Shown here in pieces: positions 45,211 to 53,691 of a DNA stretch of 64,000 nt; within the stretch, counting starts at the first letter, position 1, and the number at the start of each line of letters is the position of its first letter. The notes beneath the pieces are model-generated. The model ran no database searches and was not told where the DNA came from. It saw nothing but the letters and a program-made list of their open reading frames with translations. Made by a program: the position numbers and the translations under genes. Origin of the DNA: Aedoeadaptatus ivorii (GTDB lineage Bacteria > Bacillota > Clostridia > Tissierellales > Peptoniphilaceae); NCBI RefSeq assembly GCF_030815095.1, contig NZ_JAUSWF010000003.1, forward strand, positions 1-64,000. Direction: 5' to 3'.

Positions 45211-45239
45211 GCCATGTCGGAAGCGACAAGGCTTTTTTT
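45211..45239 (+). terminator. Terminator after the rhodanese gene, overlapping the next start
   Basis: Stem GCCATGTCG / CGACAAGGC with one A-A mismatch, loop GAAG, seven T. The next gene starts at the very next base (45240), and its only Shine-Dalgarno-like AAGG lies in the 3' arm, so folding would also hide it. Confidence 0.8.
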
Positions 45240-45986
45240 ATGAGCGCATTTATGAAAAAAACCATTATATTTTTTGCCCGCACCCCCGCCCTGGGCTGTG
45301 GCAAAAAGCGATTGCGCAGGGACATTAGCGACGAGGCGGCGTGTGCGATCAGTCGCGTCTTATACGACGACATCTTAAACGTCCTCGCCGCCTATCCTGC
45401 CGAACTCGTCCTCTATTACGACGGGCCCGCGCCGGAGGTGGCCCATCGAAGCACACCGCAAACGGGTACGGACCTCGGGACGCGTATGGGCGCTGCACTC
45501 AAACAGGAGACACAAGACGGACCTGCCATCCTCTTGGGTTCGGATCTGATCGGTATCGACGCCTCCTTGCTCGACGCCGCCTTTGATGCCCTCAAGACCC
45601 ACGACTGCGTCCTCGCCCCTTCGGAAGACGGAGGCTACGGCATCATCGGCATGCGCAAATACATCGACCTCTTTTCCGGCATCGCCTATAGCCGGTCCGA
45701 CGTATTCGACAATACCGTAAAAAAAGCGCGACGGCAGGATGCCACTGTGGGCGTGGTCGATACGATTCGCGACATCGACGACATCTATGATCTGGTGCGG
45801 GAATATACCGGCGCCCCCGTCATTCGCGAACAGCGCCAAGGCGACGTACGTACTTTTATTACAGGCGATGGACGCGCGCTTCGCATCGCCACGGATCCCG
45901 GCGCTCTCGAGGGATCGATCCTCCCCCCTCAGACGATGATGCCCTTTTATCACGTCCTCGAACCCATTCCTAAGGAGATGAAATGA
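45240..45986 (+). CDS. DUF2064 glycosyltransferase-like protein ('transferase 1')
   Basis: 248 residues. A GT-A-like nucleotidyl/glycosyl transferase of the DUF2064 (TIGR04282) type: ARTPALGCGKKRL near the N-terminus resembles the family's TKTRL nucleotide loop, then GSDLIGID (DxxG metal/nucleotide site) and APSEDGGYGIIG. The last 60 residues (about 195-248) are an extra segment beyond the usual length. In databases this family is described as associated with radical SAM/selenodomain genes; no radical SAM gene is next to it here. An alternative start is the Met at 45252. Overlaps the next gene by 4 bases. Confidence 0.82.
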   Translation: MSAFMKKTIIFFARTPALGCGKKRLRRDISDEAACAISRVLYDDILNVLAAYPAELVLYYDGPAPEVAHRSTPQTGTDLGTRMGAALKQETQDGPAILLGSDLIGIDASLLDAAFDALKTHDCVLAPSEDGGYGIIGMRKYIDLFSGIAYSRSDVFDNTVKKARRQDATVGVVDTIRDIDDIYDLVREYTGAPVIREQRQGDVRTFITGDGRALRIATDPGALEGSILPPQTMMPFYHVLEPIPKEMK

Positions 45987-46675
45987 AAAAACCGAGTAAA
46001 AAACTAATCACCGTGGGCGTAATTCTCGCCTGCCTGCTCGCCTATCTCTTGATTCCCTCCGTAAACGCGGGCATCAACCGCGCAGTGAAAGTCCTCACCA
46101 CCGAGGGCATTGAAGGCATTGCCGCCTATATTCGCAGCTTCGGCGTCTATGCCGTCATCGTATCTTTCCTCTTGATGATCTTGCAATCGCTGATTTCGCC
46201 GATCCCCGCCTTTTTTATCACCTTGGCAAACTCCGCCATCTTCGGCTGGGTAAACGGCGCCATTTTGTCCTGGACCTCCTCGATGGCCGGGGCCGCCATG
46301 TGCTTTTATATCTCCCGCATCCTGGGTCGCGACGTGGCGGAACGCTTTACCGGCAGCGGCATGCTGGAGACCGTCGATAAATTCTTCGAAGACTATGGCA
46401 AATTCGCCATCTTGATCGCGCGCCTATTGCCCTTCATGTCCTTCGACCTAGTGAGCTACGCCGCCGGCCTGACCTCTATGTCCTTTGTGCACTTCTTTAT
46501 CGCCACGGGGCTCGGACAGCTTCCCGCCACCATCGTATACTCCTATGTGGGCGGATCGCTGACCGGCGGCGCACAAAAGTTGATGACCGGTCTTTTGATT
46601 CTGTTTGCGGCCTCCATCGCCATCTATGTCATTAAAAGGATCTATAATGAAAAGCACGGAAAACAAGACGCTTAA
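45983..46675 (+). CDS. TVP38/VTT-domain membrane protein, first copy
   Basis: 230 residues. Membrane helix at about 8-26, then the VTT (SNARE-associated Golgi/DedA) domain with its two half-helices and signature (FGWVNGAILSWTSSMAGAAMCFYISR; RLLPFMSFDLVSYAAGL), C-terminal helix about 195-217. Relatives include phospholipid scramblase-like DedA proteins and the TVP38/TMEM64 proteins YdjX and YdjZ of E. coli. Overlaps DUF2064 by 4 bases and the next gene by 29. Confidence 0.9.
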   Translation: MKKPSKKLITVGVILACLLAYLLIPSVNAGINRAVKVLTTEGIEGIAAYIRSFGVYAVIVSFLLMILQSLISPIPAFFITLANSAIFGWVNGAILSWTSSMAGAAMCFYISRILGRDVAERFTGSGMLETVDKFFEDYGKFAILIARLLPFMSFDLVSYAAGLTSMSFVHFFIATGLGQLPATIVYSYVGGSLTGGAQKLMTGLLILFAASIAIYVIKRIYNEKHGKQDA

Positions 46676-47318
46676 ATCCATAGGAAAACTGGCCCTGATC
46701 GCACTTATCGTCGGCGGGGCTTTTTTCCTATTCCGCGATTATTTTACCGAAGAACGCATATCCGCCATGCTCCGACAAGGCGGCGTGTGGGCGCCGGTGA
46801 TCTACGTGACGCTGTGGGCGGTGCTGCCGGTGTTTTTGTTCCCGGTGCCGCTACTGGTGATGCCGGCGGGCTATCTGTTCGGCCTCGCTCACGGCGTCGT
46901 CTACACACTGATCGGTTGCTGCTTAAACATTACGCTGATGTACTTTCTCGCCGCAAAGCTCGCCCGCGAGCCGATTCTCGACATCGTCGAGAGAAAGAGC
47001 TCCGAGAAGGTCAAGAAGGTTTTCTTCAGCCCCGGCGGTAAGAGCCAAACGGTGTTTTTTATCTTTCGGCTGATCCCTTTGATCTCATACAATCTGATCA
47101 ACTATATGGCGGGCATCTTGGAGATCGCCTTTCTCCCGTATCTTTTCTTTAGTCTGATCGGCATCACGCCGGGCATCTTCGCCTTTATCTATTTGGGCGA
47201 ATCGATCCACGACCCGACGTCGCCGGAATTTCTGCGTGCCATGCTCTTTATGCTGCTTTTGACCGCCGCCTCTCTCGTCCTCTTAAAACTCTACCAGAAG
47301 AGACGAGGCGAATCATGA
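46647..47318 (+). CDS. TVP38/VTT-domain membrane protein, second copy
   Basis: 223 residues from the ATG at 46647 (AAAGGA 6 bases upstream); the open frame before it is inside the preceding gene. Same architecture as its neighbour: first helix about 12-30, VTT domain (GYLFGLAHGVVYTLIGCCLNITLMYFLAAKLAR; FRLIPLISYNLINYMAGI), C-terminal helix about 198-217. The two copies are clearly diverged, so they may form a heterodimer rather than being a recent duplicate. Overlaps the next gene by 4 bases. Confidence 0.9.
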   Translation: MKSTENKTLKSIGKLALIALIVGGAFFLFRDYFTEERISAMLRQGGVWAPVIYVTLWAVLPVFLFPVPLLVMPAGYLFGLAHGVVYTLIGCCLNITLMYFLAAKLAREPILDIVERKSSEKVKKVFFSPGGKSQTVFFIFRLIPLISYNLINYMAGILEIAFLPYLFFSLIGITPGIFAFIYLGESIHDPTSPEFLRAMLFMLLLTAASLVLLKLYQKRRGES

Positions 47319-47974
47319 TCTCGATCGTCATTCCCGTGTATAACGAGCTGACGCGTATCGATGCCTTTCAGGCGCGCTTAGAGGCGCTCGCGGGCGAAAA
47401 GGAGATCCTCTTTTCCGACGGCTTCAGCACCGACGGCAGCTATGAAAAAATTCGACTGCCGAAGATTCAAAAAGCGAAGGGCCGCGGCGCGCAGCTGAAG
47501 GCGGCCGCTGAGGAGGTGCACGGCGAGTACCTGTGGTTTCTCCACGCCGACTCCATTCCCCATCCGGACAGCCCAGAGGCGATCGCATCTTCCGGTGCGG
47601 ACTGGGGCTGCTTTCGCCTCGCTTTTTTAAGCAATCGCCCGATGATGAAGGTCGTCGCGTTCCAATCGGATCAACGGGTGCGCTTTCGCCGCATCGTCTT
47701 CGGCGACCAGGGCATGTTTATCAAGCGCTCGCTGTATACGGCCATCGGCGGTTTTCGACCCATCCCCTTAATGGAAGACTATGACATCTCCATGCGCCTG
47801 AAAGCGGCGGGCCACAAACCCCATCTGCTTTCTCAAAAAATCCATACCGATGCGCGCATGTTCGAACGAAACGGCATTTGGCCCACGATTTTTCTGATGC
47901 AGAAACTGCAGCGCGCCTTCCGCCGCGGCGCGTCTGCCAAAGAACTCAACCGAATCTACAGGAGGCAATCATAA
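47315..47974 (+). CDS. Family 2 glycosyltransferase ('transferase 2', TIGR04283-like)
   Basis: 219 residues. GT-A fold: ISIVIPVYNE at the start, RGAQLKAAAEEVHGEYLWFL then HADS (the DxD-like metal site), GDQGMFIKRSLYTAIGGFRPIPLMEDYD. The order and spacing fit the short soluble TIGR04283 family, again named after radical SAM/selenodomain neighbours. No membrane helix. The stop TAA overlaps the next ATG by one base (TAATG). Confidence 0.87.
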   Translation: MISIVIPVYNELTRIDAFQARLEALAGEKEILFSDGFSTDGSYEKIRLPKIQKAKGRGAQLKAAAEEVHGEYLWFLHADSIPHPDSPEAIASSGADWGCFRLAFLSNRPMMKVVAFQSDQRVRFRRIVFGDQGMFIKRSLYTAIGGFRPIPLMEDYDISMRLKAAGHKPHLLSQKIHTDARMFERNGIWPTIFLMQKLQRAFRRGASAKELNRIYRRQS

Positions 47975-48927
47975 TGATCGAGTACGCAAAGCGCGAATGC
48001 ATTCACTGCAAGCGCTGCACAAAACTATGTCCTTTCCTGTCCCATTACGAGATCGATTTATCGGAATTTGCAGGACGCGAGGAGCTGGCGGGGGAATGTT
48101 ATCTCTGCGACAACTGTAAGCGCGCCTGCCCCAAGGATATCTCGGGCCGGGAGATTTCGATGGAATTTCGTAAGGCATCTCCCCTGCCCCATCGGCTGGT
48201 GCGCTTTCAAAAAGATCCCTATCTCTTCCGAAATCTGCAGAAGAACAATACAAAAGATCTCCTCTTTCTGGGTTGCAATTATCCCGGCGTATTTCCGATG
48301 ACAGTGCGCAAACTCGTGGAGATCTGTGCCGAACGGGGCGTGGATTTTTCCGTCGACTGCTGCAGAAAACCCATCGCCGATACCGGCTATCCGCTTTCTA
48401 CAGATTCCATGTTTCAAAATCTCCGCGACCGGGGGATCGAACGGCTTATCTGTTGCTGCCCGAACTGCTATAATACCTTACAAGGCCGCTCGGAAATCGA
48501 GGTGATCTCGATTTATCGCTATCTCGACGAAGAAGGGCTTTTAACGCCCATTGGCCGCGAAGGTCTGCCCGTCTATATCCCCTGCGGCGATCGGGAGCAC
48601 AGGGACTTCTATGCGGCGATCGAACCCTATCTGACGGCGCCGCGCTTTCCCTACGAATCCCTCCACTGCTGCGGATTGGGCGGCGGCGCGGCAAAGCGCA
48701 ATGCGGCCGTGGCCAACGCGGTGCGGGAGAATTTTATCGCTCGGAATCGCGAAGTCGAAGAGATCTGGACCTACTGCGCCAGCTGCGCCATCGCGTTTCA
48801 AGGGTACGGCCTCGAACATATCGTAAACTTTCTTTCGGTATTTTTGGGCGTCGACGAATCCCCCTCCCCCCGTTACTTCAAGAATGTCATTTCCATGAAA
48901 GGAGTATCCCATGCATCCTTACGTTGA
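47974..48927 (+). CDS. 2x[4Fe-4S]/CCG-domain oxidoreductase (HdrB/GlpC-like)
   Basis: 317 residues from the ATG at 47974, 8 bases behind AGGAGG. N-terminal ferredoxin domain with two full ligand sets, C9-C12-C15-C19 and C42-C45-C48-C52, then two cysteine-rich CCG modules (GCNYPGVFP with DCCRKP and CCCPNCYNTL; YIPCGDRE with LHCCGLGGG), as in HdrB, GlpC or LutA. Such proteins pass electrons to thiol or disulfide chemistry through non-cubane clusters. It should be cytoplasmic. Overlaps the C_GCAxxG gene by 17 bases. Confidence 0.9.
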   Translation: MIEYAKRECIHCKRCTKLCPFLSHYEIDLSEFAGREELAGECYLCDNCKRACPKDISGREISMEFRKASPLPHRLVRFQKDPYLFRNLQKNNTKDLLFLGCNYPGVFPMTVRKLVEICAERGVDFSVDCCRKPIADTGYPLSTDSMFQNLRDRGIERLICCCPNCYNTLQGRSEIEVISIYRYLDEEGLLTPIGREGLPVYIPCGDREHRDFYAAIEPYLTAPRFPYESLHCCGLGGGAAKRNAAVANAVRENFIARNREVEEIWTYCASCAIAFQGYGLEHIVNFLSVFLGVDESPSPRYFKNVISMKGVSHASLR

Positions 48928-49318
48928 ATCCGAATTGCAAAAAGGCAAAAACTGCGCCCAAATCGTACTGGGCCGCTTCTCCGAAACCTACGGACTCGAC
49001 CGCGAGACGGCCCTGCGTATCGCCTCCCCCTTCGGGAGCGGCCGCTTTCAAGGCGATACCTGCGGCTGCATCGCCGGCGGCACGCTGGTATTGGGCCTCG
49101 CCTTCGGAACAAAGGACGATGCCTTTCAAGCAAAAAAGCAGCTGGAATTCGAGCGTCGCTTTGCCGATCGCTGCGGCGCCACGGTCTGCCGCGACTTGTT
49201 GGGCCACGACCTCTCTCAAGACGTCGCCCTGGAAGCGGCAATGGCGGACGGAAGCATTCAGCGCATCTGTCCCGGCTGTATGAGCGCGGCGATCGAGATT
49301 TTGGAAGAAATGCTGTAA
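48911..49318 (+). CDS. C_GCAxxG_C_C family redox protein
   Basis: 135 residues, AAGGAG 6 bases before the ATG. Seven cysteines in the family's pattern: C15 (KNCAQIVLG), C51 and C53 (DTCGCIAGG), C88 and C93 (RCGATVC), C120 and C123 (CPGC). The usual family motif is CGAxxG; here it reads CGCIAG, adding a cysteine. The family is annotated only as 'putative redox-active'. Encoded next to Fe-S and molybdenum/selenium-linked genes in many anaerobes. Last gene of the cluster. Confidence 0.88.
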   Translation: MHPYVESELQKGKNCAQIVLGRFSETYGLDRETALRIASPFGSGRFQGDTCGCIAGGTLVLGLAFGTKDDAFQAKKQLEFERRFADRCGATVCRDLLGHDLSQDVALEAAMADGSIQRICPGCMSAAIEILEEML

Positions 49319-49334
49319 TTTTATCATTGCATAC

Positions 49335-49365
49335 AAAAAAGCGGATGCCGTGCATCCGCTTTTTA
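49335..49365. terminator. Bidirectional terminator between C_GCAxxG and FMN-lipoprotein genes
   Basis: Stem AAAAGCGGATGC / GCATCCGCTTTT with a 3-base loop, A-run left and T-run right, serving both converging genes. Confidence 0.92.
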
Positions 49366-49374
49366 TATGCCTGC

Positions 49375-49728
49375 TTATTTTGCTTCCGAAAGGGCCGCGT
49401 CGACCGCCGACTTGATGCCGCCCGAGGTCTTGGTGGCGCCGGAGACGCCGTCGATATCGGTAGATCCCTTTTTGACGATGGCGCCGGGTAAGGTGTCCAA
49501 CGCATCTTGTGCCTGGGGAATCTTATCCACAGATTCGCCGTGGTTTAAGATCTGAATATCGGAGAGCTTGCCGTCGGCGACGGTCACTTCGACCTTTATG
49601 GGGTTTTCGGGGTCGTAGCCGGGCGCTTCTCCCGTATAGGTGCCGTCCTTGTAGGTGGCGCCGTTTCCACATGCCGCCAGGGTGAAAGCCAAAAGCGCCG
49701 TAGCGCCGAGGGCTGCCATTTTTTTCAT
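49375..49728 (-). CDS. FMN-binding-domain lipoprotein
   Basis: 117 residues, hardly more than the domain. Lipobox LAAC (Cys20), then an FMN_bind domain (about 25-115) with the flavinylation motif DGVSGATKTS (93-102); Thr101 is the likely site to which ApbE would attach FMN. Such proteins carry electrons outside the membrane. ApbE is not in the window. It has its own promoter and converges on the redox/transferase cluster, so a shared role is possible but not shown. Confidence 0.88.
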   Translation of the reverse strand: MKKMAALGATALLAFTLAACGNGATYKDGTYTGEAPGYDPENPIKVEVTVADGKLSDIQILNHGESVDKIPQAQDALDTLPGAIVKKGSTDIDGVSGATKTSGGIKSAVDAALSEAK

Positions 49729-49776
49729 AGATATGTCCTTTCGATATATGTTTCCATAAAGTCCTTACACCATTTT

Positions 49777-49805
49777 ATTATAGAGAAGGAAAAAGACATA
49801 TTCAA
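49777..49805 (-). promoter_or_regulatory. Promoter of the FMN-lipoprotein gene
   Basis: TTGAAT (49800-49805), 17-base spacer, TATAAT (49777-49782) on the minus strand, between the tkt stop and the gene. No clear terminator follows tkt, so read-through is also possible. Confidence 0.65.
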
Positions 49806-49819
49806 GCTGTTCGATATAC

Positions 49820-51811
49820 TTATTTTCTGCCGTCGAGATACTGGCGCACGGCGGCATAGATCTTTTCTTCGGTCAATCCGAACAGGTCGAATACCGCATC
49901 CGCCTTGCCGGAGGCGCCGAATTCGTCGATGCCGATGGCGAGGCCGTCTCTACCCACATAGCGATACCAGCTCATGCGCGAGCCGGCTTCCACCGAAACG
50001 CGGGCATTCGCCTCTTCGGGCAGGACGCTTTGCCGGTATTCCGCCGATTGGGCCTCAAAAAGCTCTTGCGAAGGCATACTGACGACGCGCACGCCGCAAC
50101 CTTCTTCGGCGAGCTTCTCGGCCACCGATACCGCCGGCGCGAGTTCGCTTCCCGATGCGATCAGAATCAGGTCTAGGGATCCCGATTCTTTTTTCACCAC
50201 ATAGCCGCCCTTTAAGGCCTCTTTCGAAGTGCCCTCCAGCTCGGGTACACCCTGGCGTGTAAGTGCCAGGGCCACCGGGGTTTCCTTGGAGTGCATGGCC
50301 ACATACCATGCCGCCGCCACCTCGGTGGAATCCGCCGGGCGATAGGCGATCATATTGGGAATGCTCCGGAGCATCGTAAGGTGTTCGATGGGCTGGTGCG
50401 TGGGGCCGTCTTCCCCGACGCCGATGCTGTCGTGGGTGAAGAGGAAGGTCACCGGCAAATGCATCAAGGCCGCAAGGCGCAGCTGCGGCTTCATATAGTC
50501 GGAAAACACGAGGAATGTCGCCCCGTAGGAGCGGAAGCCCCCGTGGAGATAGATGCCGTTAACGATGGCGGCCATGGCGTGTTCGCGCACGCCGAAGTTT
50601 ACATTGCCGCCGGCGCGATTGTCGACGGAATACTGTCCTTCTTCTTTCATATCGCTCTTATTGGAAGGCGCGAGGTCGGCACTGCCGCCGAAGAGATTGC
50701 CCATGCCGCGGGCGACCTTTTGCAGATATACGTGGGAGCTCGCCCGGGTCGCCATATCCTTTTCGACCGGCTGCCAGTATTCGTCTTCGTCCATAAAGGA
50801 AAGGTCTTTTTTCTCGGCGTCAAATCCCGCGACAAATGCTTCGTATTCCGCGGGGAAGTTTTCCCGATACCCCGCCTCCAGTTCCTTCCAGGCGCGGTAA
50901 TTCTTTTCCTTTTCGGCGAGGATCTCCGCCACCTGCTCTTTTACGGCGGCGGAGACGACAAATTCCGCCTCCCCGTAACCGAGCTTTTTCTTGGTCGCTT
51001 CGTTGTCGTCGGCGCCCAAGGGGGATCCGTGGCATTGTGCCGAACCTTCCAGCGGGGAGCCGAAGCCGATTTTCGTCTTGATTTCGATCAGACTGGGCTT
51101 GATCTTTTCCTGTTTGGCGGCATCGATCGCGCCCACAATGGCGCGGATGTCTTCGCCGTCTTCGACGGTAAGTACATGCCAACCCAAAGAACGGTAGCGC
51201 CCCGCCACGTCTTCCTTAAAGGACAAATCCGTATCGCCTTCGATGGTGATATTGTTGGAGTCGTAGAGCACGATCAGCTTGCCCAGCTCCAAAGTACCCG
51301 CCAAAGAGGACGCCTCGTTGCTGATACCTTCCATTAAATCGCCGTCGCCGGCGAGCACATAGGTATGGTGATCGATGAGATCGTAGCCCGGCTTATTGAA
51401 TTGAGCCGCTAGACGGCTTTCCGCCATGGCAAAGCCCACCGCCGTAGAAATGCCCGCGCCCAAGGGACCCGTGGTGGTCTCTACGCCTTCTGTATGCCCG
51501 TATTCCGGGTGTCCCGGCGTCTTGGAGTGGAGCGTCCGAAACCCCCTTAGATCGTCTGCCGTCGTGGGGTATCCGAATAGGTGGAGCAGCGAATACAACA
51601 GCGCGCTGCCGTGGCCCGCACTCAGGATAAAGCGGTCTCTATTCGGCCAGCTTCGGTCTTCAGGCCAAAAGTCCATCTCATGCGCCCACAGAGACCACGC
51701 CATGGGGGCTGCGCCCAGGGGAAGTCCGGGATGTCCGGAATTTGCCGTATCCACCTGGTCGATGGAGAGGGCTCTTAATGTATTAATCGCTTCTTTATAT
51801 TTATTCTGCAT
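49820..51811 (-). CDS. tkt: Transketolase
   Basis: 663 residues. Thiamine-diphosphate enzyme of the non-oxidative pentose phosphate pathway. Visible: the N-terminal SGHPGLPLGAAPMA, ThDP/Mg motif GDGDLMEGISNEA...N, pyrimidine part with GVREHAMAAIVNG, and C-terminal domain. It overlaps the tagA-like gene by 11 bases, so it is transcribed with the surface-polymer genes. Confidence 0.97.
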   Translation of the reverse strand: MQNKYKEAINTLRALSIDQVDTANSGHPGLPLGAAPMAWSLWAHEMDFWPEDRSWPNRDRFILSAGHGSALLYSLLHLFGYPTTADDLRGFRTLHSKTPGHPEYGHTEGVETTTGPLGAGISTAVGFAMAESRLAAQFNKPGYDLIDHHTYVLAGDGDLMEGISNEASSLAGTLELGKLIVLYDSNNITIEGDTDLSFKEDVAGRYRSLGWHVLTVEDGEDIRAIVGAIDAAKQEKIKPSLIEIKTKIGFGSPLEGSAQCHGSPLGADDNEATKKKLGYGEAEFVVSAAVKEQVAEILAEKEKNYRAWKELEAGYRENFPAEYEAFVAGFDAEKKDLSFMDEDEYWQPVEKDMATRASSHVYLQKVARGMGNLFGGSADLAPSNKSDMKEEGQYSVDNRAGGNVNFGVREHAMAAIVNGIYLHGGFRSYGATFLVFSDYMKPQLRLAALMHLPVTFLFTHDSIGVGEDGPTHQPIEHLTMLRSIPNMIAYRPADSTEVAAAWYVAMHSKETPVALALTRQGVPELEGTSKEALKGGYVVKKESGSLDLILIASGSELAPAVSVAEKLAEEGCGVRVVSMPSQELFEAQSAEYRQSVLPEEANARVSVEAGSRMSWYRYVGRDGLAIGIDEFGASGKADAVFDLFGLTEEKIYAAVRQYLDGRK

Positions 51812-52625
51812 CGTTTCCTCCTTTTTCGGATGCTACGCGGGCTACGGCGTCTTTGTCTCGTCGGATCCGCCACAAAAACGCCGGGATCGCCAGCTGTCTG
51901 GACAATCGGGACGGATTCTTCATCAGACGATACAACCACTCTAGATTGTATCGTATAAACCACGCCGGTGCACGCTTGGCTTCGCCGGCGAGCACGTCGA
52001 GGACGCCGCCGTTACCGATGGCGATGCGCACCTTCGAAAGCGCGTCCTGGTTTTCCAGGATAAAGCTCTCCTGTTTGGGAAATCCCAGGCCGACAAATAA
52101 AATCTCGGCGCCGCTGTTGTCGATCTCTCGAAGAATCTCTCGTTCTTCTTCGGTCTCTACGCCGCAGTTGTGCTTGCCCTGAAAATACCCGTGGTGTACG
52201 CCCGCTACGATATCGCCCCAGCGGTCTTGTACGTTCTTTCTCGCCGTTTCGGCGATTCCTTCTCTTCCGCCGAGAAAAAAGACCTTCTTTCCCGTCCGCT
52301 GCGCCAAATCCAAAAGGTCGATGGAAAGATCGTAACCCGTCACGCGTTCCGATAAGGGATACCCGCGCATCTTCGAGCCGATGACCAGGCCGATGCCGTC
52401 GGCGACGATTAGATCGGAATCGTTCATCGCCTCGGCAAAGACGGGGTCTTTTCGGCACGCCATCACGATTTCCGTATTGGGCGTAAAGATCCGGTGAAAG
52501 CGGTCCTCCTCGAGCATCTCCGCCAGAATTTCCACGCGCTCTTCGTTTCGAATGTCGTCGACGACGGTGTTGAAGATGCGTATTTTATCTCTTTGTTTCC
52601 AAGAGATCGAAGACATAATCGACAT
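51801..52625 (-). CDS. WecG/TagA/CpsF family glycosyltransferase
   Basis: 274 residues. GT26 family: TPNTEIVMACRKDP, NDSDLIVADGIGLV, FFLGGREGIAETA and FVGLGFPKQESFI. In Bacillus TagA adds ManNAc to the GlcNAc-lipid to begin wall teichoic acid; WecG acts likewise for enterobacterial common antigen. Two starts are possible (52625, or 52616 with AGGAGG 10 bases before it). Overlaps csaB by 41 bases. Confidence 0.92.
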   Translation of the reverse strand: MSIMSSISWKQRDKIRIFNTVVDDIRNEERVEILAEMLEEDRFHRIFTPNTEIVMACRKDPVFAEAMNDSDLIVADGIGLVIGSKMRGYPLSERVTGYDLSIDLLDLAQRTGKKVFFLGGREGIAETARKNVQDRWGDIVAGVHHGYFQGKHNCGVETEEEREILREIDNSGAEILFVGLGFPKQESFILENQDALSKVRIAIGNGGVLDVLAGEAKRAPAWFIRYNLEWLYRLMKNPSRLSRQLAIPAFLWRIRRDKDAVARVASEKGGNDAE

Positions 52626-53691
52626 TCCTCCTGCTCTTATCCAACAGCGTTTCGTGTTTTCTCTTTAGCCTACGCCGCAACAGATCCCGATTCCTGTACG
52701 AAAATATAATATCGTTTAAGAGCTTTCGCTCGTCCAACCCTTCGGCCTCCACATATTCGCCGATGGCGAGCGCCTCCAGCTGCGAGCGCACCTTGGGATC
52801 GTAGACGATGCCCACCATGGGAATATTGGCGGTCACGCCGTAGATCAACGCGTGCAGCCGCATGGCGACGAGTTCCGTACATAAGCCCACCAGGGCCTGG
52901 ATCTCTTCGACGCCGTAGTTGCCGTTTACGACATAGGCGTTTTCTTTATGCACCATATAATTGCGCACGCCGTCGGCAAAATGCTTGTCCTCCGGGTAGT
53001 GGAGCGGAATAAAGAGCACCGAAAGGCCCAGCTCCTCTTGTACGCGGTCGAGGACATAGGCGAGTTTTCTCGCGAGCGCCGGCGCCTTGTTCCATTTGCG
53101 CACGGCGACGCCGAGATAGCGCTTTTCGGCGGGAATCCGCTCGTAGCGCAGGAGATCCCGCGCCCGTTGGCCGTCGATCCCCTTCAGTCCGTATACGGGA
53201 TCCGCTGTTACGCGGATCGGCGGATGCACCACGCCGATCTCTTCAAGCACCCGCGCGGAGTCCTCGTCTCGCAGGGTGATGAGATCCGTACGGTTTAAGA
53301 TCTTTGCCGTAAGTTTGCGGTTCAGATTGCCGTGGATGGGCCCTACCCCATTGGCGTAGACGTAGATCTTCTTTTTCATGCGCTGCGCCAGCGCCATAAC
53401 GCCTAAGTAGTAGTACAAAGAGCGGGAAGAGGTTTCATCTTGCAACAGAGACCCCCCGCCGCTGATCAAAAGATCCGTCTCTTGGATCGCCTTTTTGACC
53501 GAGGCGAAGTGAAACCGCTGCGTCGCCGATACCCCGTAGAGAAAGCGCGTGCGGGGCGGGTCGTAGGAGAGCACGTTTATATAGACGGCGGGATCGATCC
53601 TGCGGATATCTTCCACAATGGCATGCAAAATCGCGTCGTCGCCGCTGTTGTCGAAGCCGTAATAGCCGCTAAATAAAACTTTGTTCCCCAT
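52585..53691 (-). CDS. csaB: Polysaccharide pyruvyl transferase CsaB
   Basis: 368 residues. Signature N-terminus LFSGYYGFDNSGDDAIL, then LISGGGSLLQD and the C-terminal QALVGLCTELVAMRLHALIYG. Adds a pyruvate ketal to a wall polymer, which in other Gram-positives is the anchor for S-layer-homology (SLH) domains. Suggests an SLH-type surface in this organism. Overlaps the ligase gene by 23 bases. Confidence 0.92.
   Translation of the reverse strand: MGNKVLFSGYYGFDNSGDDAILHAIVEDIRRIDPAVYINVLSYDPPRTRFLYGVSATQRFHFASVKKAIQETDLLISGGGSLLQDETSSRSLYYYLGVMALAQRMKKKIYVYANGVGPIHGNLNRKLTAKILNRTDLITLRDEDSARVLEEIGVVHPPIRVTADPVYGLKGIDGQRARDLLRYERIPAEKRYLGVAVRKWNKAPALARKLAYVLDRVQEELGLSVLFIPLHYPEDKHFADGVRNYMVHKENAYVVNGNYGVEEIQALVGLCTELVAMRLHALIYGVTANIPMVGIVYDPKVRSQLEALAIGEYVEAEGLDERKLLNDIIFSYRNRDLLRRRLKRKHETLLDKSRRNVDYVFDLLETKR

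Noticed and set aside
44187..45215. 342-codon open frame on the minus strand
   Set aside because: Antisense to the rhodanese lipoprotein gene; its Phe/Val-rich composition is the mirror of Glu/Asp/Lys codons.
45983..47318. Recent tandem duplication of a TVP38 gene
   Set aside because: The two proteins share the fold but their sequences are far apart and no DNA repeat is visible, so this is an old pair or two separate lineages.
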